Below, one piece after another: positions 38,772-47,180 of a stretch of DNA of 64,000 nt. Every line of letters begins with the position of its first letter. Positions within the stretch are counted from its first letter, which is position 1. The stretch is from Aldehydirespirator sp965200005 (lineage in GTDB: Bacteria > Actinomycetota > Acidimicrobiia > Acidimicrobiales > Aldehydirespiratoraceae), in NCBI GenBank assembly GCA_965200005.1, contig OZ241331.1, positions 3,407,828 to 3,471,827 of the forward strand, read 5' to 3'. Position numbers and translations under genes: made by a program. The notes beneath the pieces were generated by a model. The model ran no database searches and had not been told where the DNA came from. It saw nothing but the letters and a program-made list of their open reading frames with translations.

Positions 38772-41306
38772 TCAGGCGCGCATGCGTTCACCGGCGGGAT
38801 CCCAAAGGCAGCCCGAGATCCGCGACGCTGATCTTCGCTCGCCGATGATTTCAATCTCAAAGTCGCCTGCTGAGTCAGCGAGTTCTGCAGGCACGTATCC
38901 CAAAGCAACCGATGCGTCGCTGAAGTGCGCGTAACCGCCCGATGTAACCCAGCCGGCCACTTCACTGTTATGCCAGATCGGTTCGTCGCCGATCACATCG
39001 AATCCGGATCTTCCGGTGTCAGCATCAACGACCCAACTACATAGTTTCAACGCAGAGCCGGGACAATCAGGCCCATACTTGTGCACTAAAGCATCACGAC
39101 CGATGAAGTCTCGTTCCAGGCGAACAAAGCGACCAAGACCTGCCTCAAAGGGATCGTAGATCGGCCGGTACTCCCGTGCCCAGGAACCGAAACCCTTGTC
39201 GAGACGCAAAGAATTCAAGGCATGGAGACCAAACAACTCTAGGCCAAAGGAACGCCCAACATCGCGCAATAGATCAAACACGTATCGCTGGTAACGCGCT
39301 GGCATCCACAACTCATAGCCGAGATCACCGGTGTAACTCAGGCGTCCACACCACACGGGCGCAAGTCCGACATCAATTGACTTGAAGTCCATGAAGCGCA
39401 TTCCGAAGGCTGACACATCCGCGTTAGCTACTTCTTCAAGCAAGGATCGAGATACGGGCCCGGCAAGAGCCAATCCACACATCTCCCAACCAAGACTCCG
39501 GTAGTGCACCGAGCCATCTGTTGGCAGGTTTTGATCGAACCAGCGCTCGTAGTAACGCTCAGCGACGCCCGAACCAAACAACACAAACCGTTCGAGGTCA
39601 CCAGTATTGCCAGTGACACCACCAGTGACGGTTCCAAAGGGGCCTGCCGCTCGTCCCCGGCTCGGAGCAAGACAAGCCACCGTCAAATCGCCAATCAGAT
39701 TGCCACGATCATTCGTCATTGGAGCTAAAGCCATCCGGCCTGGAGCAGGCACCCGCCCGGCTAGCACCCTATTGAGCCAGGCCCGCGCACCGGTGCCTTC
39801 AAAGAGGAACTTCGCGAAGCCGGTTGTCTCCATCATCCCCACACCGGAACGCACCGCAAGTGTCTCAGCACGCACCCGATCCCAAGCATTGGATCGCCCG
39901 AAAGTGACCTCTTCTACCGGTTCAAGTCCCGGCTCCTGGAACCACAAAGCCGACTCCAACCCGAACGAATCGCCAAACACAGCGTTGGCATCGACTAGGC
40001 GGTCATAGATCGGTGAAGTCTGAACCCCACGGCCTTTATCCAGGAACTCGTTAGGGAACGTGATCCTGAAGCGACGTGAGTAGTTCTCGCGCACCTTGTC
40101 GTTGGTGTAAGTGAGATTGGCATAGTCGCCGAAACGAGCCACATCCATGGCCCAGATGTCAAAGCCAGGGTCACCTGTTGTGATCCAGTTAGCAAGTGAC
40201 AGCCCGACACCACCACCTTGTGAGAGCCCAGCCATCACACCGCAAGCCGTCCAATACCCAGGCAAGCCTCGGATCGGGCCAACTAGCGGATTTCCATCGG
40301 GTGCGAACGTAAATGGTCCGTTGACTACTCGCTGTATCCCAGCATCAGCGAACACAGGAAAGTGTTTGAAGCCCAACTCAAGCGAGGGTGCTATCCGATC
40401 AAGGTCGGGCGGTAGTAATTTCATTGAGAAGTCCCAGGGAGTGTCACGCGGAGACCAAGGCACACACGCCTGTTCATATGTGCCCAGTAGCAGACTCTCA
40501 CCCTCCTGGCGCAGGTAGATCTCGCCACTGAAGTCAATCACCATCATCATCCGGCGACCGGTGTGTTCGTTGTAGTCACGAACCACATCAAGTGGTTCGG
40601 TGATCATGTAGGTGTGCTCCATGGCCAACACCGGCAACTCGATCCCGACCATGCGGCCAACCTCACGGGCCCACAGACCACCGCAGTTGACAACATGATC
40701 GCAGGAGATCTCGCCCAGGTCTTCGCCACTCGCTGTGTCATAGACCCGCACTAGCCAGCCATCACCACGACGCTCGATTGCTCTGGCCCAGCACTGCCGG
40801 TAAACCTCGGCTCCAGCCATACGAGCGCACTTTGCATAAGCATGAGTCACGCCTGAAGGATCCACATCACCTTCGTGTGCGTCCACAAGGGCGCCGAGGA
40901 AATACTTGGGCTCAAACAGCGGCACCAACTCTGCGGCCTCGCGCACCGAGATCATCTCGGTCTGCATGCCCAAGTAACGCCCCCGAGCATGGGTCAATTT
41001 GAGCCAGTCAAGACGCTCGGGAGTGTCAGCGAGCATGATCCCGCCGGGCATGTGAATGCCACAATCCTGGCCGGAAGCCTTCTCGATTTTGGCATACAAC
41101 TCGGTCGTGTAACGCTGCAACTTGGACACATTCGGGTCGCCATTGAGCGTGTGCATGCCCCCAGCGGCATGCCAGGTAGAACCGGCGGTTAACTCGGTGC
41201 GTTCAACGAGCACCACGTCACTCCAACCCGCTTGGGTGAGGTGATACAGCACGCTTGCACCGATCACACCTCCGCCGATCACCACTACTTGGGCTTGTGT
41301 TTTCAA
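38772..41306 (-). CDS. Dimethylglycine/sarcosine dehydrogenase-like flavoprotein with GcvT domain
   Basis: Predicted N-demethylating dehydrogenase or oxidase (844 aa) that oxidises dimethylglycine or sarcosine and passes the C1 unit to tetrahydrofolate. N-terminal FAD domain with VVIGGGVIGASVLYHL (about residues 7-22) and the GSTWHAAGG motif near 46, whose His carries the covalent flavin in DMGDH. A FAO_M-like linker region (about 370-440) leads to the GcvT/aminomethyltransferase domain and its C-terminal barrel (about 440-840). The start is TTG at 41306, four bases after the stop of the upstream Rieske gene; the longer frame only overlaps that gene. It completes the sequence betaine, dimethylglycine, sarcosine with its neighbours. 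Confidence 0.85.
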   Translation of the reverse strand: MKTQAQVVVIGGGVIGASVLYHLTQAGWSDVVLVERTELTAGSTWHAAGGMHTLNGDPNVSKLQRYTTELYAKIEKASGQDCGIHMPGGIMLADTPERLDWLKLTHARGRYLGMQTEMISVREAAELVPLFEPKYFLGALVDAHEGDVDPSGVTHAYAKCARMAGAEVYRQCWARAIERRGDGWLVRVYDTASGEDLGEISCDHVVNCGGLWAREVGRMVGIELPVLAMEHTYMITEPLDVVRDYNEHTGRRMMMVIDFSGEIYLRQEGESLLLGTYEQACVPWSPRDTPWDFSMKLLPPDLDRIAPSLELGFKHFPVFADAGIQRVVNGPFTFAPDGNPLVGPIRGLPGYWTACGVMAGLSQGGGVGLSLANWITTGDPGFDIWAMDVARFGDYANLTYTNDKVRENYSRRFRITFPNEFLDKGRGVQTSPIYDRLVDANAVFGDSFGLESALWFQEPGLEPVEEVTFGRSNAWDRVRAETLAVRSGVGMMETTGFAKFLFEGTGARAWLNRVLAGRVPAPGRMALAPMTNDRGNLIGDLTVACLAPSRGRAAGPFGTVTGGVTGNTGDLERFVLFGSGVAERYYERWFDQNLPTDGSVHYRSLGWEMCGLALAGPVSRSLLEEVANADVSAFGMRFMDFKSIDVGLAPVWCGRLSYTGDLGYELWMPARYQRYVFDLLRDVGRSFGLELFGLHALNSLRLDKGFGSWAREYRPIYDPFEAGLGRFVRLERDFIGRDALVHKYGPDCPGSALKLCSWVVDADTGRSGFDVIGDEPIWHNSEVAGWVTSGGYAHFSDASVALGYVPAELADSAGDFEIEIIGERRSASRISGCLWDPAGERMRA

Positions 41307-41310
41307 GGGA

Positions 41311-42579
41311 CTAGCTCTGATCGATAGCTGCGGGAACAGGGTTGGCGCCCGCCCCGAAACGCTCGGCTGCCTCGGGCCCGTCACCTGGCGGCACACCGAA
41401 ACCGTCCGTTACATCCGTGGCGGTCATCAGCGTCGCAACCATGTTCTGGAAGCGGTGCAATGGCTCCTCAAAGCGAGGTGATAGCGGCCCAGGAGCGATT
41501 GAACCCGCGGAGAGACCACGCTGGGAACGCTCGCAGATGTCGATGTCTTCGGAGTTGATCTCGATCCAAAACTTCAGAGTCTCCTGAAGCGCCTCCTCGG
41601 AAGCGTCCGAGGAGGTATCGGTCGGCACTAGCAGCGCGCAGTGTTCACGAGTGCGGTTCGCGGAGACCGGCTCAAGGCGGATCGTGAAGGCATGCCCCGG
41701 CAAGATCGAAAGCAACAGGTTGGGAAAGACTGCCATGAAGCGGCCGCTCAGCGAATCCGAGTGATCCAGACCCCTCACTGGTGGCAGCACCACCCAGTCG
41801 TCACGCTCATCGGATGAGACCGGTGTCGTTGTTTGGCCGCAGTACATGCCCGGCCCCTGAAACCGGTAGTGATCACGCACCCGTGACACCCGGGCTAGCT
41901 CAGGATGCACCCAGGGCAGGTGGTAATACTCCTGGAAATTCTCGGTGAGCAGCTTCCAGTTTGCGGCAACATCAAACGTCAGATGTTGATCGATTCGCCA
42001 GCCCTCAAGTCCGTACTCGCCCAGACGCTCCGGTAGATCCCCGAGCCAATGCTCAAGGGTTGGGGTTGTGTCGTTTGCACAAGCGAACACGTGAGCACCC
42101 CAAGTCGCCACTCGCACCGGGATCAACGGGTAGTCGCTCCGGTCAAACCCGGGTCGAGGCACGGTCTCAAACAGTGGAGTCGCCACTAGGGATCCCTCAA
42201 GGGTGTATGACCAGCGGTGATACGGGCAGCGGATCAAATTGCGCACACTGCAGTCACTGGCGGCAAGTTCGGTGCCCCGGTGTCGACATGAGTTGACGAA
42301 GCCTCGCAGTACCCCATCACGGCCCCGCACAACCAGGATCGAAGTGTCACCCACCCGACGCACCAATACCCGTCGGGGTTCGGCCACTTCGGATGCTTCA
42401 GCCACTGCCACCCAGGAGCGCCCGAACAGACGCTGCTGCTCAATTGCAAAGAAGTCCTCGTCACAGTATGCAGCCGGAGGCAAGCCTGTTGCTTGTTCCA
42501 TGACCTGCCTGGTGCCGACCCAGAAGTCTTGTGAGGTGAAGTCCACGGAGGGCCGGTATCGAAGATCGTTGCTAGTCAT
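41311..42579 (-). CDS. Rieske oxygenase, glycine betaine monooxygenase-like (GbcA family)
   Basis: Oxygenase component (422 aa). Rieske ligands Cys98-x-His100 and Cys118-x2-His121 (SCRHRG, CPYHRW) are complete, and the mononuclear site follows in ENFQEYYHLPWVH near residues 215-227. Sequence and length resemble choline monooxygenase and GbcA, which oxidatively demethylate a quaternary ammonium compound, in GbcA glycine betaine to dimethylglycine plus formaldehyde. Its reductase partner GbcB is not in the window. It lies directly upstream of the dimethylglycine dehydrogenase-like gene (four-base gap), which strongly supports the betaine assignment, though stachydrine-type betaines are an alternative substrate. 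Confidence 0.85.
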   Translation of the reverse strand: MTSNDLRYRPSVDFTSQDFWVGTRQVMEQATGLPPAAYCDEDFFAIEQQRLFGRSWVAVAEASEVAEPRRVLVRRVGDTSILVVRGRDGVLRGFVNSCRHRGTELAASDCSVRNLIRCPYHRWSYTLEGSLVATPLFETVPRPGFDRSDYPLIPVRVATWGAHVFACANDTTPTLEHWLGDLPERLGEYGLEGWRIDQHLTFDVAANWKLLTENFQEYYHLPWVHPELARVSRVRDHYRFQGPGMYCGQTTTPVSSDERDDWVVLPPVRGLDHSDSLSGRFMAVFPNLLLSILPGHAFTIRLEPVSANRTREHCALLVPTDTSSDASEEALQETLKFWIEINSEDIDICERSQRGLSAGSIAPGPLSPRFEEPLHRFQNMVATLMTATDVTDGFGVPPGDGPEAAERFGAGANPVPAAIDQS

Positions 42580-42657
42580 CCACTACCACCAATTCTTAAC
42601 GTGAGAAACCACACATTGCGTGCAAAACTACAACAAGAATTGACATTCAGAAGATAG

Positions 42658-44202
42658 TTAGAAGTCTGTGTAAACGCCACCTTCGGTGATGCGCCGGTCG
42701 GTGAAGTCATCTAATTCGGCAAGCACATCATCGGCGAGTTTGGGAGGCTCATAAGCCTCAAGGAGTTCGTTGACGAGACGCTCGGCATGGTCAAGAGCGG
42801 TCGGTGACCCGGCTTCTGCCCAGGTCTCATAGTTGCGCCAATCCGAGACCATCGGCTTGTAGAACGCGTTGCGGTAGCGCGCCAGTGTGTGAGCAGCACC
42901 AAAGAAGTGACCACCTGGGCCGACTTCGGTGATGGCATCAACGGCAAGGGAGTCGCGATCGGTAGCTAGGGGTGCCAGGAAGGCACCGACCATCCCCAAC
43001 AAGTCGGCGTCGATGACCATCTTCTCATAACAGGCCTGCAATCCGCCTTCCATCCAGCCCGCGCCGTGCAACACCAGGTTGGCTCCGCCCGTGACGGCTG
43101 CCCACAGCGAGAACACGCTCTCATAGGCAGCTTGAGCGTCAACAGCGTTCGCTGCGCACACGTTCGATGAGCGATACGGGATGCCGTAACGGCGTGCCAG
43201 TTGACCGCCTAGTAGCACCGCTTGCATGTACTCGGGAGTGCCGAACGCCGGCGCACCCGACTGCATGTCGACATTTGATGTAAAGCCGCCATACATAACT
43301 GGAGAGCCTGGTCGCACCAGTTGAGTGAGAGCGATCCCAGCAAGCGCCTCCGCGTTTTGTTGAACTACCGCACCCGCAATTGTGACCGGCGCCATCGCGC
43401 CAGCCAGCGTGAATGGTGTGAGAACAACCACCTGGTTCCGAGAGGAGTACTGCAGGATCCCTTCAAGCATTGGCGTGTCGAGACGCAGTGGTGAACTGCA
43501 GTTGATCACCGTGAAGATCGATGGTTGAACATCGAGTTCTTCGTGGCTGATGCCGCGCACGATCCGCACCATCTCGAGGCAATCCTGGTTGCGCTCTGCT
43601 CCTAGTGAATAGCAGTGGACAGCCTTGCCGGTGAGCGTCAGCATGTCACGGGTCGCTACGAGGTGCCTGACTGAGGAATGCACATCAATGGGTTCGACCG
43701 GGTAGCCGCCAACGAGCGAGACGGTGTTGAGTACCTCGGCGAGCATTATCAGTCGCCGGTAGTCGTCGTGGTTACCGGCGCGGCGTCCACCCTGCCGACC
43801 TGCCACGTTCGGTGGGCTCGCAACCGCTGAGAACGTCACGTTCGGCCCGCCCATCGGCAAGTGGCGGGCTGGGTCGGGGGCATGGAGCACGAACTCAGAC
43901 GGTGCTCTTGCCACGAGCTCGGTGACCATCTCGGGATCGAACCGCACTCTTGTCTCGTCGACGTCGGCGCCGGCTTGGGCGAGCATCCGCCGAGCCTTGG
44001 GATGCAGGAAGTCCATGCCGATGTCTCGGAGCACTTCTAGGGACGCTTGGTGTATGGCTTCGAGTTCGTCTTCGCTAACGATCCGGGTCGGCTCGAAGTG
44101 TCTCTGATGTACCCGCCACTCAGGCTGTTGCGGCCCAGCAGGCTTCTTGCTTGGGGCGGCCTTTCGTGTTCGGCGTCGGCGGCGGCTCACGGGCTTAGGC
44201 AC
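42658..44202 (-). CDS. Non-pyrrolysine MttB-superfamily methyltransferase
   Basis: Predicted corrinoid-dependent methyltransferase (514 aa from GTG 44202) of the trimethylamine methyltransferase MttB superfamily. The open frame contains no internal amber codon, so it belongs to the non-pyrrolysine members such as MtgB, the glycine betaine:corrinoid methyltransferase. Recognisable regions are LEVLRDIGMDFLHPKAR near 45-60, FSAVASPPNV, and GPGGHFFGAAHTLARYRNAFY near the C terminus. No corrinoid protein or activase is encoded nearby. The first 30 residues are Arg/Lys/Pro-rich. The frame extends to 44274 but would overlap the upstream gene by 80 bases; GTG 44202 overlaps by 8. Together with the two genes below it indicates degradation of quaternary or tertiary N-methyl amines. 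Confidence 0.85.
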   Translation of the reverse strand: MPKPVSRRRRRTRKAAPSKKPAGPQQPEWRVHQRHFEPTRIVSEDELEAIHQASLEVLRDIGMDFLHPKARRMLAQAGADVDETRVRFDPEMVTELVARAPSEFVLHAPDPARHLPMGGPNVTFSAVASPPNVAGRQGGRRAGNHDDYRRLIMLAEVLNTVSLVGGYPVEPIDVHSSVRHLVATRDMLTLTGKAVHCYSLGAERNQDCLEMVRIVRGISHEELDVQPSIFTVINCSSPLRLDTPMLEGILQYSSRNQVVVLTPFTLAGAMAPVTIAGAVVQQNAEALAGIALTQLVRPGSPVMYGGFTSNVDMQSGAPAFGTPEYMQAVLLGGQLARRYGIPYRSSNVCAANAVDAQAAYESVFSLWAAVTGGANLVLHGAGWMEGGLQACYEKMVIDADLLGMVGAFLAPLATDRDSLAVDAITEVGPGGHFFGAAHTLARYRNAFYKPMVSDWRNYETWAEAGSPTALDHAERLVNELLEAYEPPKLADDVLAELDDFTDRRITEGGVYTDF

Positions 44203-45499
44203 ATCCGAACCTGCCTGTAGCGCCAAGTTCTGCGAGCTGATCGGCGTCGCCGAGTTGGGATTCACTAGCAGCAAGGCCTGCTTCGCTCAACCGCACCGCC
44301 TGCCAGCATGACGACATCTCTGCGGACACAAAGCCCTCTAGGTCGTCTCCATAAACGACATAGGGCTCAAAGCAGTGCTCATCAACCAGCTCCTGCTGTG
44401 CCCCCAAACCCTCAAGGAGTTCCGCGCGGCGTTGCTCAAACGGTCGCTGATCGTTTGGATCGGCAATGAACCTGGTCGGACATTTATGCCATCCGCTGTC
44501 GTACGCGTAACCCCACGAATCGAAGATGTTGATGTGGCCAAGCTGAGACATTTCCCGCAGGCGATCCTTGTACTCCGACATCAAGCACTCAAGTGAACCC
44601 TGCAGGTCACGAGATGGCCAACCTATGTGAGACATCTGCGTGTTGCAGTGATAGATGCCGGTTCGCAGGTAGCGCTCGCTGCCCGCGACACCCAGATAGC
44701 ACCAGTGCAACGCCTCTTTCACCACGGGAGTGAACTGGGGCCAGATGCGTGACGACTCGGGGCCGTAGTACAGCGGCAGCCACTCAAGGAACACCTCGTT
44801 CGAGTCAGGCCAGCGTGGCGGTGCATCGGGAGCATCATCGACCGTGTATTTGACAGTTCCCGCACACTCTGCGGGCAGGGCGACGACTTGGCTCCGCTTC
44901 TCTGCTGTGCCAGCGATGTCGTCTATGAGCGCGTGGGCATCGGCAAGATTGCCGTCAGCTTCGTCGTAAGTAGCAACAGTGCTGACATCGCAACCTGTAT
45001 CGGAGACGTGTACCCCGTTAATCGAGATCCACTTGATGGGTGCGCACGGCTCCGTGCTGTTACATGCCACGGCGGGGTCAACGTCGCCTGCGGACTCTGT
45101 GGCACTGGCTTCGGGGGCCTCCTCGGACTCCGTCGACTCGGTCGCATCGGTCGTGGAAGCAGACTCATCCGTAACAGAGGCAGGTTCTGCTGTAGCACTG
45201 TCAATTTCGACATCGCCAACTCCTGACTCAGATGTCTCTATCTGCTCACTTGTCGATGCATCGTCCTCAGACACCGGAGACACGTCCTCGGCGGCATCGA
45301 CAGTCGACTCGGCTGCTGAATCAAAAGTCGTCGGCGCCCGCTCGCCCGCGTTGTCGACAGCTTCGGTCGTGTCACTCCCAGAGTCACCGCATGACAGAGC
45401 CACAAACACAACGACGGCCAGCAAACTAGCGACGCGCCGGAGCGGGCCGAAGGTCCGAGCCGGCGCAGACGCTCGCGGATGTTCCTGCTGATAATTCAC
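44195..45499 (-). CDS. Putative Cys-rich lipoprotein of unknown function
   Basis: No family recognised. Starting from GTG 45499 (434 aa), an Arg-containing N region and hydrophobic stretch LLAVVVFVAL end in lipobox ALSC (Cys37). A linker of about 110 residues, made of Ser, Thr, Glu, Asp and Ala (about 40-145), leads to a C-terminal domain of some 290 residues with a dozen cysteines (for example CNSTEPC, HWCYLG, YHCNTQ, EHCFEPY), likely disulfide-bonded outside the membrane. The open frame continues to GTG 45592, but the signal would then be internal. The gene overlaps the MttB-type gene by 8 bases and so belongs to the methylamine operon; a surface receptor or anchored enzyme role is conceivable but unproven. 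Confidence 0.6.
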   Translation of the reverse strand: MNYQQEHPRASAPARTFGPLRRVASLLAVVVFVALSCGDSGSDTTEAVDNAGERAPTTFDSAAESTVDAAEDVSPVSEDDASTSEQIETSESGVGDVEIDSATAEPASVTDESASTTDATESTESEEAPEASATESAGDVDPAVACNSTEPCAPIKWISINGVHVSDTGCDVSTVATYDEADGNLADAHALIDDIAGTAEKRSQVVALPAECAGTVKYTVDDAPDAPPRWPDSNEVFLEWLPLYYGPESSRIWPQFTPVVKEALHWCYLGVAGSERYLRTGIYHCNTQMSHIGWPSRDLQGSLECLMSEYKDRLREMSQLGHINIFDSWGYAYDSGWHKCPTRFIADPNDQRPFEQRRAELLEGLGAQQELVDEHCFEPYVVYGDDLEGFVSAEMSSCWQAVRLSEAGLAASESQLGDADQLAELGATGRFGCA

Positions 45500-45613
45500 A
45501 ACCACGATGATCCAAACTAGAACATCAGCAGCGCGTGCCGAGCCGCCAAAGACAACAAGTGGCGCGGTCCGGTCGTCCTGGCTCTTGGCCACAATCTGGT
45601 TGCACAGTTCCTC

Positions 45614-45642
45614 TTCACAGATTCACAAATCTGGCGTATTGT
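45614..45642 (+). promoter_or_regulatory. Putative sigma70-type promoter of the ACT-domain gene
   Basis: TTCACA (45614-45619) and TATTGT (45637-45642) are separated by 17 bases; they match the -35 consensus at five of six and the -10 at four of six positions. The ACT gene starts 75 bases downstream and has AGGAGG at 45701-45706. The inverted repeat at 45618-45633 lies within the spacer. Confidence 0.4.
45618..45633. promoter_or_regulatory. Inverted repeat overlapping the ACT-gene promoter
   Basis: CAGATT-CACA-AATCTG, 6-bp arms and a 4-bp spacer, located between the putative -35 and -10 elements. It could be an operator; the divergent lipoprotein/methylamine operon starts 119 bases to the left, so one site might serve both directions. 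Confidence 0.35.
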
Positions 45643-45716
45643 GCCGTGTCCCTCGCTCTCGCCGTGGCGGCCGGAGCAGGCGTCCAGATTGACAATCCTT
45701 AGGAGGATCCGCTGTC

Positions 45717-46112
45717 ATGTCGAGTTTGGCCAGTGACCTGGTGATCGAGTTGGAAAACAAACCCGGGGAGCTGGCCAAAGTGGCAACAGCGATTAGTGAT
45801 GCCGGCGTCAACATTGCCGCAGCCACATGTCTAGGCAACGGACAGAAGACCGAACTACACATTTTGGTACCCCACAGCGAGCCCGTGTACCGGGCGCTCG
45901 CCAACACTCACGGGCCAGTCGTTACTCGTGAGCGAGAAGTGGTGGTCGTGCAGGCACATGACCGCCCCGGCGAGCTCGCCGAGCTAGCCCGCAAAGTCTC
46001 GGTCGCAGGCATCAACCTCGACATCGTCTACGTCGCTACGAACTCTCGTGTTGTGCTCGGTTCCGAAGACATCGACTCCCTCAAACAGGTGCTTGACGGC
46101 TTCTCGTTTTGA
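45717..46112 (+). CDS. Tandem ACT-domain protein
   Basis: A 131-residue cytoplasmic protein made only of two ACT domains (about residues 8-65 and 72-130). Each begins with the typical strand and loop: IELENKPGELAKVATAISDAGVNIAA and VQAHDRPGELAELARKVSVAGINLDI (the Gly-Glu-Leu turn is the small-ligand site). No catalytic domain is attached, so it is probably an amino acid sensor or a regulatory partner. Ribosome binding site AGGAGG at 45701, ten bases before ATG. It stands alone between divergent and convergent genes, with its own candidate promoter. Confidence 0.87.
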   Translation: MSSLASDLVIELENKPGELAKVATAISDAGVNIAAATCLGNGQKTELHILVPHSEPVYRALANTHGPVVTREREVVVVQAHDRPGELAELARKVSVAGINLDIVYVATNSRVVLGSEDIDSLKQVLDGFSF

Positions 46113-46142
46113 GACAGCCCCTAATCAGCCCCTGAACAGCCT

Positions 46143-47138
46143 CTAGGCAGCCACCTCAAGCCTCTGGGCGCGCCAGAGAGAGCGGTAGTTCGGCCAGCAG
46201 GCTCTGGCTGGCAGGTATCCGTCTTCTTCGAGCGCGCTGTGAAGCCTCGGCAGGTTTCGGGCCGGGATGCCCGAATCAACATGATGGGCCAAGTGGTAGC
46301 CGACGTTGTATGGCACCAGCAGCATCCTTGCCAGCAAGCTCTGGCGCACATGATGGGTGGTGTTGCGCCTGTCGGAACTGCGGGTCATGCCGCCATGTTC
46401 GGCAACGGCCCGCAGTCGGTTGACCACCTGGTAGTAGCTGACATAAGGCAACAGCCACAGCAGCGCATAGAGCCACGGGTGCCCTGCTGCCCAGAACGCC
46501 GCTAGCACCAGTGCTTGACCGGCCAGGAATCGCAAGCTCAACTTCAAGAACTTTGGCTTGACCAGCCCGGTGAAGCGTGGCTTGAGGATCCGGTAGGCGG
46601 AGACACCCAGCAGATCACGGGTCAGCTTGCGTCGCATTGAAGCCCGTGACACCGGGTAGAAGGCGTAGAGCAAGAAATCAGGCTCCTTCGGCCCGAACTC
46701 GTCACGGTGATGGTTTGTGTGAACCCGCCTGTACTGATGAGTGCCGGTGCCAAAGGCCAACCAACCGAGCAGCGAGATCCCGATGAGGTCATTGATCCGA
46801 CGTTTCGAGAACAACAACCGGTGAGCGCCCTCGTGATGCAAGATGAACATCCGCAACTGCAGCGCTCCCATGACCGGAATCGCGACAATCGTTGCCAGCG
46901 GATGAGCGAGGGCGATGACCGCCGCTACCACCGCCACGGGTGCCGCAAACGCCCCAACCACGGTGAAGGCGTTTCGCGCATTGGGGATCTTGCGCAACTC
47001 CTGGCGGAACTCTGGCCGAGGTCGACCGTCCGGACGCAGCCTCTCCGATCCCTCAAACGGCGCCAGATCATCGCGCACCATGCCAGCTGTCATCGCTTTC
47101 ACACGGTCGTCGTGTGACATGTGAGCGACAGACTTCAC
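46143..47138 (-). CDS. Membrane fatty acid desaturase-family protein
   Basis: Integral-membrane di-iron desaturase or hydroxylase (331 aa). The three His boxes are present: HHEGAH near residues 108-113, HTNHH near 142-146 and HLAHH near 290-294, with an additional NTTHH near 268. Four hydrophobic segments lie in between, and the N-terminal 45 residues are hydrophilic. The enzyme would insert a double bond or hydroxyl group in an acyl chain or related lipid using O2; the electron donor is not encoded next to it. GTG at 47138 has ATG at 47120 as an in-frame alternative. It faces the ACT gene convergently. Specific lipid substrate cannot be deduced. Confidence 0.87.
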   Translation of the reverse strand: MKSVAHMSHDDRVKAMTAGMVRDDLAPFEGSERLRPDGRPRPEFRQELRKIPNARNAFTVVGAFAAPVAVVAAVIALAHPLATIVAIPVMGALQLRMFILHHEGAHRLLFSKRRINDLIGISLLGWLAFGTGTHQYRRVHTNHHRDEFGPKEPDFLLYAFYPVSRASMRRKLTRDLLGVSAYRILKPRFTGLVKPKFLKLSLRFLAGQALVLAAFWAAGHPWLYALLWLLPYVSYYQVVNRLRAVAEHGGMTRSSDRRNTTHHVRQSLLARMLLVPYNVGYHLAHHVDSGIPARNLPRLHSALEEDGYLPARACWPNYRSLWRAQRLEVAA

Positions 47139-47180
47139 TCCCGCAACCTTATGCAGATCTGGCGACCTAACGGCTGTGAC

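Noticed and set aside
42658..44274. Pyrrolysine-type MttB
   Set aside because: The frame is continuous with no internal amber codon, so no pyrrolysine is needed; it belongs to the non-pyrrolysine branch.
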